DNA of 46,626 nucleotides from an uncultured Mycoplasmatota bacterium (GTDB lineage: Bacteria > Bacillota_I > Bacilli_A > RF39 > UBA660): positions 1 to 46,626 of the forward strand of contig USNG01000009.1 in assembly GCA_900556025.1 (NCBI GenBank), written 5' to 3'. The position numbers and the translations under genes are program-made. Of the stretch, positions 15,658 to 25,700 are shown in pieces. The notes under the pieces are model-generated. The model was not told the DNA's origin. It ran no database searches and was given only the letters and a program-made list of their open reading frames with translations. Positions within the stretch are counted from its first letter, which is position 1; every line of letters starts with the position of its first letter.

Positions 15658-16374
15658 ATGAAGAAAGAAATTACTGTTGGTGTTGACAAAGTCAAAAGAA
15701 GAAAAAAACTTACAAAGATAGCCAAGCTTGTCATTTTGATATTATTTTTACTTTTGATATTGCTTTACTTTATTATGGGTATAATATATAACAATGGTAA
15801 CTTTAGTATTACACTTGATAAAAACCTTTATTTTGAAAGAAATATTATCATGTACGATGATCCTACTTATAAGGTATATAGGGAAGAGTTACAAGCACCT
15901 GCTGTTGATTATTTTGATAATATATCATATAAGTGGTTACCAGATAATTTAGATCAGATAGATGGTTCTCATAATGGTAAGAATTACGTTGCTTACACAT
16001 TTTACGTTGAGAATACAGGAACTGATACTTCAGACTACTGGACAGAAATAATTATAGATGATGTTGTTAAAAATGTAGATGAAGCAGTAAGAATAAGAAT
16101 ATATAGAAATGGCGAATATGTAACATATGCTAAAATCGGAGCTAATGGTCAACCAGAAAGAAATACAGTCGCATTCGAAAGTGATGATTTAGTAGCTATG
16201 AATCATATAGAAAACTTTGGCCCAGGGCAAATTGATAAATATACAATTGTTATGTGGGTTGAAGGAAGTGATCCAGAATGTACAGATAATATTCTTGGGG
16301 GAGAAATTAAAGTACATATGGAATTTAATTCAGAGTTTGTAGAAGTCGTAGGAAAAGGGAAGAAAAAAGAATAA
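15658..16374 (+). CDS. Membrane-anchored TasA-like beta-sandwich protein
   Basis: A 238-residue protein: a basic cytoplasmic stretch (KVKRRKKLTK), one membrane segment (about residues 22-45) and an extracellular domain of ~190 residues (YVAYTFYVENTGTDTSDYW, VRIRIYRNGEYVTYAKI). Near the end, MWVEGSDPECTD is similar to the YIYIEGQDIDNY strand of the large filament-type proteins at 18370 and 19926, so the same fold is likely. No AWF motif follows the membrane segment, so it may stay anchored. ATG 15658 is preferred over 15652 because AGAGGT lies seven bases upstream. Confidence 0.65.
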   Translation: MKKEITVGVDKVKRRKKLTKIAKLVILILFLLLILLYFIMGIIYNNGNFSITLDKNLYFERNIIMYDDPTYKVYREELQAPAVDYFDNISYKWLPDNLDQIDGSHNGKNYVAYTFYVENTGTDTSDYWTEIIIDDVVKNVDEAVRIRIYRNGEYVTYAKIGANGQPERNTVAFESDDLVAMNHIENFGPGQIDKYTIVMWVEGSDPECTDNILGGEIKVHMEFNSEFVEVVGKGKKKE

Positions 16375-16390
16375 AAAGGAGAAGTAGGAT

Positions 16391-16528
16391 ATGGAAGAGA
16401 GCACAATTGATTTTGATATTTCTAAATTAACATTGAAAGAGTTAATTGAAGTATATGAAAAAATAAATTTATTTATAAAATACTTAGAAGAAAATAAGAT
16501 AGAACAAGAGGTAGAGGATCATGAATAA
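16391..16528 (+). CDS. Small acidic helical protein (45 aa)
   Basis: A 45-residue ORF with AAAAGGAG upstream, acidic and helical (LTLKELIEVYEKINLFIKYL). It overlaps the next gene by eight bases, so the two are translationally coupled. I do not recognise it. Its length and charge are like XseB-type small subunits, but the sequence is not. Confidence 0.65.
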   Translation: MEESTIDFDISKLTLKELIEVYEKINLFIKYLEENKIEQEVEDHE

Positions 16529-18143
16529 CTTTTTAGACTTTATAAATGAAGATATAGAAGCGAAGAAAACATTATTATCTTCTATGCCTACGAATAACAA
16601 AACAAACGCAAAAAAATATAATGAAAAAATAGACTCTACCATCGATACATATAATGAATACAAAGAAAATGTTAAAAAATATCTAAAAGCAAAATCTGAA
16701 TCATTTGAAGATAAAGAAAAAGAAATTTCAGTTGATGAAGAAGCTTTAGAGAAAAAAGTAAAAGCATTAAAACATGTAGTTGTTATTTTAAATCCATTAA
16801 ATACATATGTGGAAAAATTAGAAATAGATGATATATTATATGACTTAAAGAATTATTCAAGCATATCTTTTGATTCATTAAATGATATTATCAATAGATT
16901 TATAGATATATTTGATGATGCTGGTATAAAATTAGATAAAGATGATTTTAATACTACTTTCTATGTACATAGTTATATGACTACATTCTTTAAATTAAGG
17001 AGTCAAAAATCTAAAGACTATAGTGAATTATCAGATGTATTTGAAAAAATATATTGGTTTAATCCAGAAATTATTGAACACATAGAATTAAACTTTAGAA
17101 GACTTATAAAGAAAAATGATAAAGTATTTAAAGCTTATATTTCAAAATTAGCTAAATCATTAATGGAAGATTATAATATTGAAGATTATGAAGAAGCTAA
17201 GAAGAAATATAAAGATGCTTATAATGAATTACAAAGTTCAAAAGAAGAAAGCGTTAAAGATATTATTGAATTAGCTAAAAAAGGTTCAATAGATATTAAA
17301 AATTATTTTGAAGATAGTAAATATAGAACATCTACTTATGAAATACTTATTATCAATCATGAAGAAAAAGATGAAAATAGAATATATAAATCTCTTGAAA
17401 AGCTAAAACAAAATGCATTAGAGTATAGAAATTATACAAAATACAAAGCAGTATTTGATAGCTTTAAAGCAGAATATCCAGCTAATATAAAAGAATTTGA
17501 TAATAGTAAATTAAAAGAACTAGAATCAAGTATAAATGAAAAAGAAGAAGAACTAGAAAAGATCAATAAAAAGATTTTTGCTAAGAATAATAAAGATGAG
17601 AGTAAGTTATTAGAATTTGTATCTAAAAAGATAGAAGAATCATTAAAAAAATTAAAAATTGAATCTATCAAACTTGCTAAAGAAATATATGATTTATATC
17701 AAGTATTAGACAAAGAAAAAATCAAAGAAATGATTACTCCAAATATAAGTAGCACAACTCTTATAGATGATGTATTAAAAATATATGCAAGTTTCAATTT
17801 ATATAGAAAGAGTACTATAGAAAAAGCATTAAAGATTGATAACTATAATGATGTTCTTGCAGAAGATAAAAAATTCAAAGATTTCGCTGCTAATCCAAAC
17901 AACATAGTTATTAATGGAATTTATTTATATGAAGATAGTGATGTACCAAAAATAATTACTAATAAGTATAGATTTGAAAATATTAATGTTCAAGAAGATG
18001 AATTATCAGATAATATTGATGCTTTATTAGAAAAAATCAACTTTGCATTAAGAGTAAATAAAATAAATCATAGTAATCTTGATGTAGAAAAAATATGGTT
18101 TATTAAAGAAGTAAATTCAATAATAAATAATACAAAAAAATAG
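16521..18143 (+). CDS. Large cytoplasmic coiled-coil protein of the surface locus
   Basis: A 540-residue, highly charged helical protein without signal peptide or membrane segment. Coiled coils are densest at residues 20-85, 215-260 and 330-400 (LKELESSINEKEEELEKINKK). The C-terminal ~100 residues are more globular (NIVINGIYLYEDSDVPKIITNKY). I recognise no family. It lies between a membrane-anchored TasA-like gene and the filament-type genes, overlaps the small gene before it and ends in a strong terminator. A scaffold or partner of the ATPase is a guess. Confidence 0.7.
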   Translation: MNNFLDFINEDIEAKKTLLSSMPTNNKTNAKKYNEKIDSTIDTYNEYKENVKKYLKAKSESFEDKEKEISVDEEALEKKVKALKHVVVILNPLNTYVEKLEIDDILYDLKNYSSISFDSLNDIINRFIDIFDDAGIKLDKDDFNTTFYVHSYMTTFFKLRSQKSKDYSELSDVFEKIYWFNPEIIEHIELNFRRLIKKNDKVFKAYISKLAKSLMEDYNIEDYEEAKKKYKDAYNELQSSKEESVKDIIELAKKGSIDIKNYFEDSKYRTSTYEILIINHEEKDENRIYKSLEKLKQNALEYRNYTKYKAVFDSFKAEYPANIKEFDNSKLKELESSINEKEEELEKINKKIFAKNNKDESKLLEFVSKKIEESLKKLKIESIKLAKEIYDLYQVLDKEKIKEMITPNISSTTLIDDVLKIYASFNLYRKSTIEKALKIDNYNDVLAEDKKFKDFAANPNNIVINGIYLYEDSDVPKIITNKYRFENINVQEDELSDNIDALLEKINFALRVNKINHSNLDVEKIWFIKEVNSIINNTKK

Positions 18144-18163
18144 TTCAAAAACTATTTTTTTTA
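18134..18163 (+). terminator. Terminator after the coiled-coil gene
   Basis: Stem of at least seven bp (AATAGTT/AACTATT, extended by A-T pairs), loop CAAA, T run; it overlaps the stop codon. Confidence 0.8.
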
Positions 18164-18211
18164 TTTACCCGAAAAGATTATGACATAATTCGACAAAACT
18201 CGATTTTTGAA

Positions 18212-18240
18212 TTGACTTTTAATGATTCATATAATATAAT
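18212..18240 (+). promoter_or_regulatory. Near-consensus promoter of the filament-type genes
   Basis: TTGACT (18212-18217), 17-base spacer, TATAAT (18235-18240). A leader of about 120 bases follows, in keeping with high, regulated expression. Confidence 0.75.
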
Positions 18241-18302
18241 TTATATATAATATGACAGTACGTTAGAGGTCGTCTGTTGTATAATTGTGTAAGGTAAAGT
18301 TG

Positions 18303-18327
18303 AAGATATTATTCTAGAGAATATCTT
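18303..18327 (+). promoter_or_regulatory. Leader hairpin
   Basis: AAGATATT (18303-18310) pairs with AATATCTT (18320-18327), followed by TAATTTT; in the 5' leader of the gene at 18370. It could be an attenuator or a stabilising stem. Confidence 0.4.
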
Positions 18328-18369
18328 TAATTTTGCAAATTTAGTTAGTAAAGGAGAAGGAAAGATAGT

Positions 18370-19854
18370 ATGGCTAAAAAGAACAAAAAATACACAAAAA
18401 GAGTGAAGAATCTAGTTGTTATTTGTACACTTAGTTCATTAGTATTTATTGTTACAACATTCGCATGGTTCATTGGTATGCGTACTGTTAACGTTTCTAC
18501 TTTTGATGTTTCAATTGCAACTACAGATTCATTATTACTATCATTAGATGGTAAAAAATGGGATACTACTGTTACTATTAACAGTACAAACTTCAATGAT
18601 ACAGAAAATACTGTATATGAAGGAAATGCCAATACTTGGAGTAACGGCGGATTAATTCCTATGTCTTCAATTGGTGAAATGGATGAAGCTTCATCAAGAA
18701 TGAAACTTTATCAAAAAGCTAGTTTAACTAAGACTGCTGGTGGTTACAGATTAATGGCTAGTCGTGTAACAAATAATACAACAACAGTTCCTAATTATGA
18801 TTGGCAATATAACGAAGCAAAAGGTTATGTAGCTTTTGACTTATTTGTTAAAAACTTCTCAGGGGAAGAATATTATACAGAAAATAATGTAGCTAATGAA
18901 GAAGCAATTTATTTAACTGATGATTCACTAGTTAAAGTAGCTGCTGATGGAGTTGCAGACACTGGAATTGAAAACTCTGTAAGAGTTGCATTTGCTCAAA
19001 TTGGTAGAGTAGTAGCTACAACAAACGATCCTAGCACTATAACAAGTATTACATGTAAAGATGGTGGAAGTGTTACTGGAATTTGTCGTACAGCACAAAT
19101 TTGGGAACCAAATGAAACTAAACATGTAGCAGGTGCTATTAAGTACTATACTGATTCTTGTAAAGCAAGAACAGGAGCTAACGTTCTAGAAGATGGCTCA
19201 TATGCAGGAAATTGTGGTGTTGTTAATGCTGATCAAGCTTATCAAACATATTCAATTGCAAAAGAAATCACAGATGGTACTTTAGTAGACGTATATGATG
19301 GAGAAGATTATAATACTTATACTCAATCTGCTACTGATGGATACTTAAAAGCATTTAATACATTTACTGATGCTGATAAGATTAAAACTGGTGTAACTAG
19401 AGATGAATTCTTTACATTAGCACCAAATAGTATCACTAAAGTAAGAGTTTATATTTATATTGAAGGTCAAGACATTGATAACTATGACTTAGCTTCAATA
19501 GGAAAGAAAATATCTGTAGCATTCGGATTCACTAAAGATAGATTTGATTTCGATGATGATCCAGATTACGTTGAAAATGTAATTGCAGGAGATACAATTG
19601 CTCCAACAATCGCAATTGCTAAAGATGGTTATGAAGAAGGAACTAGTACATTAACTATTACTAATGGAACTACATTCAAAGCATTAGAAGGTGTAACTGC
19701 TACTGATGATAAAGAAGGAGATATTACTCCAAGAATTCAAGTAGTTAACAACACAGTTAATACTGCTCAAGCTGGAACATACATTGTTTCATACTTAGTA
19801 AGTGACTGGGCTGGAAATTATACTCAAAAAGATATTACTGTAGTTGTACAATAA
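18370..19854 (+). CDS. SipW-type surface/filament protein with C-terminal Ig-like domain (paralogue 1)
   Basis: 494 residues. The start is basic (MAKKNKKYTKRVKN), then a hydrophobic core ends in TFAWFIGMRTVNV, the position where SipW-type peptidases cut TasA-like proteins. Residues 45-400 are a beta-rich domain with four conserved cysteines and the strand RVYIYIEGQDIDNY. Residues 415-494 are a DUF5011/HYR-type Ig-like domain (ATDDKEGDIT, AGTYIVSYLVSDWAGN). No sortase signal. A near-copy follows at 19926. Likely a major exported structural protein: strong promoter, long leader and codon choice less AT-extreme than its neighbours. Confidence 0.8.
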   Translation: MAKKNKKYTKRVKNLVVICTLSSLVFIVTTFAWFIGMRTVNVSTFDVSIATTDSLLLSLDGKKWDTTVTINSTNFNDTENTVYEGNANTWSNGGLIPMSSIGEMDEASSRMKLYQKASLTKTAGGYRLMASRVTNNTTTVPNYDWQYNEAKGYVAFDLFVKNFSGEEYYTENNVANEEAIYLTDDSLVKVAADGVADTGIENSVRVAFAQIGRVVATTNDPSTITSITCKDGGSVTGICRTAQIWEPNETKHVAGAIKYYTDSCKARTGANVLEDGSYAGNCGVVNADQAYQTYSIAKEITDGTLVDVYDGEDYNTYTQSATDGYLKAFNTFTDADKIKTGVTRDEFFTLAPNSITKVRVYIYIEGQDIDNYDLASIGKKISVAFGFTKDRFDFDDDPDYVENVIAGDTIAPTIAIAKDGYEEGTSTLTITNGTTFKALEGVTATDDKEGDITPRIQVVNNTVNTAQAGTYIVSYLVSDWAGNYTQKDITVVVQ

Positions 19855-19866
19855 TTATCTAAAACG

Positions 19867-19902
19867 TTTAGTAGAGAGTAGGGAAACTTACTCTTTACTA
19901 AA
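19867..19902 (+). promoter_or_regulatory. Intercistronic 15-bp hairpin
   Basis: 15 consecutive pairs including two G-U (19867-19881 with 19888-19902), loop GGAAAC, between the two filament-type genes. It has no long T run, so mRNA processing or stabilisation is as likely as partial termination. Confidence 0.65.
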
Positions 19903-19925
19903 AATATTATATGGAAGGAAAAAAT

Positions 19926-21518
19926 ATGGCAAAGAGAAATAAAAGTCAACAAAGACGTGTTAAGAATCTTGCATTAGTATTTACTTTAACTACAATCGTT
20001 TTAGTAACATCAACATTTGCATGGTTCATCGGAATGCGTACTGTTAACGTAAATCAATTTGACGTTACAATTGCAGCTGTTGATGGTTTATCACTTTCAT
20101 TAGATGGTGAAAAATGGTCTGAAAAATTAACTGTAGACAAAGCTGCTGCTAATTATGACGGAAATACAAATGTATGGGCTGAAAAAGGACTTGTTCCTAT
20201 GTCAACAGTTGGTGAAATGGATGCAACTTCATCAACTATGAAATTATTTCAAAAAGCAAGTTTAACTAAAACTGATGGTGGTTATAGATTACTTGCTAGT
20301 CGTGTAAATAATTACACTCAAAATGCTGAAAATAACAACCTTTATACTGAAGGAAATGGTTATGTAGCATTCGATTTATTCATCAAGAACTTATCTGGTG
20401 AAGAATATTATTATGAAAATAATAAAAATAATGAAGAAGCAATTTATTTAACAAATGATTCTTCAGTTAAAGTTGCAACTAGTGGTGGAGTTGAAGGTAC
20501 TGGTATTGAAAACTCAGTTAGAGTTGCATTTGCTCCAGTTGGTAGAGTAATGGCTACTAATACAAATTTAGCTATGATCAGAGCTTTAAGTTGTGGTGAC
20601 ACAGCTACTGACAAAACTGGTGCTACTGGAATTTGTCGTACAGCTCAAATTTGGGAACCAAATGATAGAAATCATGTAGAAGGAGCAATTAAATACTATA
20701 CTGAATCTTGTAAGAAGAGAACAGATGCTACTACTTATGATAAAGGTACTGCATGTGCAGCTATAACTAATGGTCTTGCATACCCAACATATGCTATCAA
20801 AGATACAATTAATTACAAAAATGGTGATACAGCATTACCAGTTGTAGATGTATATGATGGCGCTGAATACAATGGATATACTGGAACAACTGCTGGATTA
20901 GAAGCTGTTGATACATTCACTGATAGTGAAAAATTATTAGCTGGAACAGCTAGACAAGACTTCATTACATTAGCTCCAAATAGTATTACTAAAGTAAGAG
21001 TATATGTTTATATTGAAGGTCAAGATATTGATAACTATGATTTAGCTCAAATCGGTAAGAAAATATCTGTTAACTTCGGATTTACTAAACAAAGATTTAA
21101 TGAAGAAGATATTAATTATCCAGGACCAGCAACTAATGAAGGAGATGGACCATTCGTTTGGGATGAAGCTACACAAGCTTACAAACAAGCAAATGATACT
21201 ACTAAACCATTCATTAAGTTAAGTGGTGAAGGCGTTACAAATGATACAGTAACTGTAACAAAAGGAAGTACATTTAATTTAGATTCTGTAACTGCTACAG
21301 CATATGATAAAGAATCATTATTTACTAAATCTCAAGATGAAGCAGGAAAAGATGTTTATACTGTAACAACAACTGCAGAAAAAGAATTAACTGCTACTAT
21401 TGAAAAAACAGGAACTGTAAATACTGATGTAGCTGGAACTTACCAAGTAGTTTACTCAGTAAAAGATGCTGCTGGTAACTTAGGTACTAAAGTATTAACT
21501 GTAATTGTAACAGAATAA
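19926..21518 (+). CDS. SipW-type surface/filament protein with C-terminal Ig-like domain (paralogue 2)
   Basis: 530 residues, a clear tandem paralogue of the protein before it: same signal region (TFAWFIGMRTVNV), same internal blocks (SLDGEKWSEK, GICRTAQIWEPN, AIKYYTESCKKRT, RVYVYIEGQDIDNYDL) and four matching cysteines. It ends in a longer Ig-like region (AGTYQVVYSVKDAAGN). The ATG at 19926 is chosen because GGAAGGAAAA lies just before it; the ATG at 19911 overlaps that site. The pair may build a two-subunit fibre, by analogy with TasA; this is inference. Confidence 0.8.
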   Translation: MAKRNKSQQRRVKNLALVFTLTTIVLVTSTFAWFIGMRTVNVNQFDVTIAAVDGLSLSLDGEKWSEKLTVDKAAANYDGNTNVWAEKGLVPMSTVGEMDATSSTMKLFQKASLTKTDGGYRLLASRVNNYTQNAENNNLYTEGNGYVAFDLFIKNLSGEEYYYENNKNNEEAIYLTNDSSVKVATSGGVEGTGIENSVRVAFAPVGRVMATNTNLAMIRALSCGDTATDKTGATGICRTAQIWEPNDRNHVEGAIKYYTESCKKRTDATTYDKGTACAAITNGLAYPTYAIKDTINYKNGDTALPVVDVYDGAEYNGYTGTTAGLEAVDTFTDSEKLLAGTARQDFITLAPNSITKVRVYVYIEGQDIDNYDLAQIGKKISVNFGFTKQRFNEEDINYPGPATNEGDGPFVWDEATQAYKQANDTTKPFIKLSGEGVTNDTVTVTKGSTFNLDSVTATAYDKESLFTKSQDEAGKDVYTVTTTAEKELTATIEKTGTVNTDVAGTYQVVYSVKDAAGNLGTKVLTVIVTE

Positions 21519-21585
21519 TTAATGCTTAAAAATTAATTCAATCAATATACTAACTATATGGTTATGTTAGCAATATATATAAATA

Positions 21586-21618
21586 TTAAAGAATAATCAC
21601 AAGTTGGTTATTCTTTAA
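21586..21618 (+). promoter_or_regulatory. Intercistronic hairpin, possible partial terminator
   Basis: 13-pair stem with one G-U (21586-21598 with 21606-21618), 7-base loop, then TTGTTTA, ending 14 bases before the AGGAGG of the next gene. Confidence 0.6.
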
Positions 21619-21639
21619 TTGTTTATAGGAGGCTTTTTG

Positions 21640-22740
21640 ATGAAAAACAAGTCAAATAAAAATACAAAAAAGAAGAAATTCGAAATGCCTAAGGATAAAA
21701 AGAAGACAAGGATACTATTTTGTATTACCTTGCTTCTTGCAATCCTATTAATATCATCAACATATGCTTGGTTTAAAGCTTCATTAAATGTAAAAGTTAA
21801 ATTTATAAATATGAAAGTATCAACCGATAGTGGATTATTTATATCACTAGATGGTGTTAACTTTTCAAGTGAAGTAGAGGTATCAAGAGATGCTATTATG
21901 CAAGACATTAATGATGTTTATCCAAATCATACCAATCAATGGGCGTCAAGTGGCTTATGGACTGTTTCTTCAAATGGTATTTCAAACTCTAATAATGATA
22001 AATTTAGTTTATTCTATGGAGAAATTGGAAAATATCGTGATGCTGAAAGAAGAGGACAAAAATACTTGAAAACAAGAAAAATTGATGAAAGTCAAAGAAA
22101 AGATTGGAATAGATTTATAGCATTCGATGTATTCTTAAAAAATGTAAGTGGTTCACCAAAAAGTGACAATTTATATTTAACAGAAGATACATATTTTAAA
22201 TTTGAAGATGGTTATTTAGAAGGTTTAGAAGAAGACGATAGAAAAGAAATGGAAGGAATAATGAATTCTATTAGACTTGGAATCGTAAGAATCGGAGATA
22301 CAACTCTTACAGCTGATAAAAATACAATTCAAAATTTAAAATGTAATAATAATTGTAAAGCCATTATTTATGAACCATTCAGCACATCACATACAGATAA
22401 ATCTATAGCAGATGCTGCTGGATATGGAATTACAATGAGTAATGGACAATATATACCAACATATGGAGTATATAGTGAAGGAACTTACTTAAATCATAGA
22501 AGTTGTTATTATAGTTCTGGAGTAGCAATAGATACTAATCATTTTGCTCTTCAAAGAACAATAAAAGATTCAGATTTAGATGATCCGATATTCCAATTAC
22601 CAAATGGTATTACTAAATTACGTGTATATATTTGGTTAGAAGGACAAGACGTTGATAGTTTAGAAACACATTCAACAGGTGCTCCAATAGATGTTGTATT
22701 AGACTTTATAAAAGACTTAGCTGGTTATGATGGATATTAG
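21640..22740 (+). CDS. SipW-type surface protein (paralogue 3, no Ig domain)
   Basis: 366 residues. A long basic N-terminus (lysine-rich to about residue 24), a hydrophobic core, then STYAWFKASLNVKVKFIN. It shares with the two genes upstream the SLDGVNFSSEV block, an EAIYLT-like strand and the RVYIWLEGQDVDS strand near the end, but stops there, lacking the Ig-like domain. This looks like a minor subunit, perhaps a tip or base. The start is set by AGGAGG eight bases upstream; the earlier ATG at 21619 precedes that site. Confidence 0.75.
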   Translation: MKNKSNKNTKKKKFEMPKDKKKTRILFCITLLLAILLISSTYAWFKASLNVKVKFINMKVSTDSGLFISLDGVNFSSEVEVSRDAIMQDINDVYPNHTNQWASSGLWTVSSNGISNSNNDKFSLFYGEIGKYRDAERRGQKYLKTRKIDESQRKDWNRFIAFDVFLKNVSGSPKSDNLYLTEDTYFKFEDGYLEGLEEDDRKEMEGIMNSIRLGIVRIGDTTLTADKNTIQNLKCNNNCKAIIYEPFSTSHTDKSIADAAGYGITMSNGQYIPTYGVYSEGTYLNHRSCYYSSGVAIDTNHFALQRTIKDSDLDDPIFQLPNGITKLRVYIWLEGQDVDSLETHSTGAPIDVVLDFIKDLAGYDGY

Positions 22741-22758
22741 TAAAGGAAGTGATGAAAA

Positions 22759-25700
22759 TTGACAAAATTAAATTATAGAAAAATTACATATTTAGTAATT
22801 GGTTTGATTTTTATCATGGCAATATCTATTACAATACCATCACTAGCAAGATATAAAAATAGAGTTAACACAGAAATAAATGTATGGGATGGAACTGTTG
22901 CTACAAGCTTTAAAAGCGGCGAAGGAACAATTTCATCTCCATATATAATTTCAAATGGTAGTGAACTTGCTTATCTTTCTGATTCATTAAAAACAAATAA
23001 TTACGAAGGTATGTATTTTAAAATATCTAGTGATATTGTTTTAAATAATGGAAAATTTAATTATGAAGATAATAAATACATATATGAAATAGATAATAAT
23101 AAATATTATATAAATAATGATAAATATTACAGCGATACTGAATATACAGATGAAGTAGGATCATTAAATATATTGAGTCCATTAGAAGGCTTTAAAGGTA
23201 TATTTAATGGTGATTCTCATATTATATCAGGTTTATATATGTATAATGATGAATCAGCTTTATTTAAGAGTTTAAATGGAACTATAGAAAAATTATATAT
23301 TAAAAATTCATTATTAACAGGAAATAAAGCTGCATCACTAGTAACAAATTCTACTTCTTCAATTATAAATGAAATACTATTTGAAGGATTTGTTATTAGT
23401 AATGCAGAAAGTAAAATTAAAAAAGGAACAATTTCTATTGATACAATACAATTAAATAATAATAAGAAAACTATAACTGTAAATATAGATGATAGTATAA
23501 AAAGTTATAACAATATTAGTTCTATCAAAGTAAGTGGCGACTATCATATAGATACTAATAATGGAACTGTATTAGTGAATGATGCTTCTACTAGCAATAA
23601 TCACTTTGAAATAACTACTAAAAATAATTCATTTACAATAACAGCTAGTTCTACTGAAATATCTAATGTAAGCTTTGAAAATGTTTCATATGAAATAACT
23701 TATAATGATAATATGGCAAGTGGAATTGCGTTAGATGTAACAAATACAGAACTTACAAATGTTATCAATAAAGGAAATATTTATTCAAATAATGTTTCAA
23801 GTGGCTTAGTTGGAATATTAAATAATTCAAAAATAACAAATGCTTACAACAATGGGGTAGTAAATACCCTAGGTGGAGTCGCTTCATACATCACTGGAAA
23901 ATCAAATTTAATTAATGTTTATAATTCATATGAAAACACATCTTTAATAAACATAGTTGAAGATTCTACTTTAAATATAATTGGATCATTTAATATATCA
24001 AATATTAAACCAATCAATACAGTGGTAAATTCAGAATTAAGTATTCAAGACTCATATATAGTTGATAGTACTTTAGATACAACTTCTAATTTCACTGTAA
24101 AAACTATTGAAGAATTAAAGAATCAAGAAACAATGAAAATTATATTCCATGAGTATGTTTCATTAGAAGATTTAGATTCTAATATAGAAAATGCATGGAT
24201 ATATGAAAGCAATAGTTATCCATTACTATTTAATGATGATATAACTAATGGACTTGCAACTCTTCACATTAAAACATATTCATATGATAATTTTAGTAAT
24301 GTTTTAGAAACATTTAATTATAAAGACAATGTATCATTTAGTATAGAAGATAAAGATGAACTAAATCCAAGTGATAAATATTATTATATTCATAAAAGTA
24401 AAACACCTCTTACAAGAAGTGAATTAGAAAATATTTTAACGTGGAATGAATATAATCAAATTGAAACTTTAAATGGAGAAGGATACTTCATAGTATATGT
24501 TAAACTAGTAAAGGATAATAAAAATTATTATATAAATTCAGATATATTTACTCTTGATAAAAGTAGTCCAAATGTTACATTAAAGTTAAATGATAACACT
24601 TGGAATTCACTAAAAACTGAATTAAATACAATAAATATAGATGATGAAACATCGTTCACTGTAGAAGCAACTGACTCAATATCAGGAGTTAAATCAATAA
24701 AATATTATTTATCTAAAAATATATTAAGTGAAACAGAATTAAGTAGTGTAGAATGGACTACTTATGATGAAAATGCAAAAATTAAAGATTTAGGTAAATC
24801 TATAATATATGTAAAAGTAACTGATAATGTATCAAATGAAACAATAATTAATAGTGATTATATTAATTATGATGGATATAAACTAACTGTTACATCTGGT
24901 AATCATTTAAATAGTAATTTAAATATAACAGATAAATCTAAATTAAAATTTAAATTCATATATGATGGAGAAAATAAAGTAACTGGTACTCATAGTTTAG
25001 TATCAAATACATTATTTCCAGATGGAACAATAATAACTTTAAATGATCAAAATAAAATATATGAACATATAGTTAATAGTACTTCAAATGATTATGGATT
25101 TGAAACTAATAATTATGCAACATATAAATTTGAATTATTTAAAGAAAAAAATAAATATGAAAATACTTACTACAAAGAAAGTGAAAATGTAGGTATAGAA
25201 AACATAGAAGTTACATTAGACTTTAAAAATGCTTCTATTACAAATGATTTAAAAAATATGACATTATCATTAAATGTTGGTAGTAGTAGAAAAACATTAC
25301 AAAGTAATATAAAAGAATTTAATGTATATAAAAATAGTGATGCTTCACTAGTATTAACATCAACTTACGATAACAAAGAAATAGAGTTTAATGTTAACTC
25401 AACAATAAGTATAGAATTATCTAGTGGAGTTAAATATATTACTAAAAATACTTCATCAGTTATAGATACAACATACGAAGATAAAATTCAAGGATTAGCA
25501 ATTAAATTACTTGATAGTAATAATAATATTTTAGATAAAACATATTTAGAAAAATTAGTATTTACTATAGATGGAATAAATTATACTCCTAATAGCGATA
25601 ATATAATAAGAATTCCATTTAGTGATACAACATCATTAACAACAAAATCATTATTAATTACAACAACAAAAAGTGATTTAAATTTAACAGAGGATAATAT

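Noticed and set aside
16391..16528. Exonuclease VII small subunit
   Set aside because: Only size and charge are alike; the family's conserved segment is missing and no xseA is near.
22752..22778. ATG at 22752 as start of the 1138-residue protein
   Set aside because: It is in another frame and meets a stop after eight codons; the TTG at 22759 is in frame with AAGGAAG upstream.
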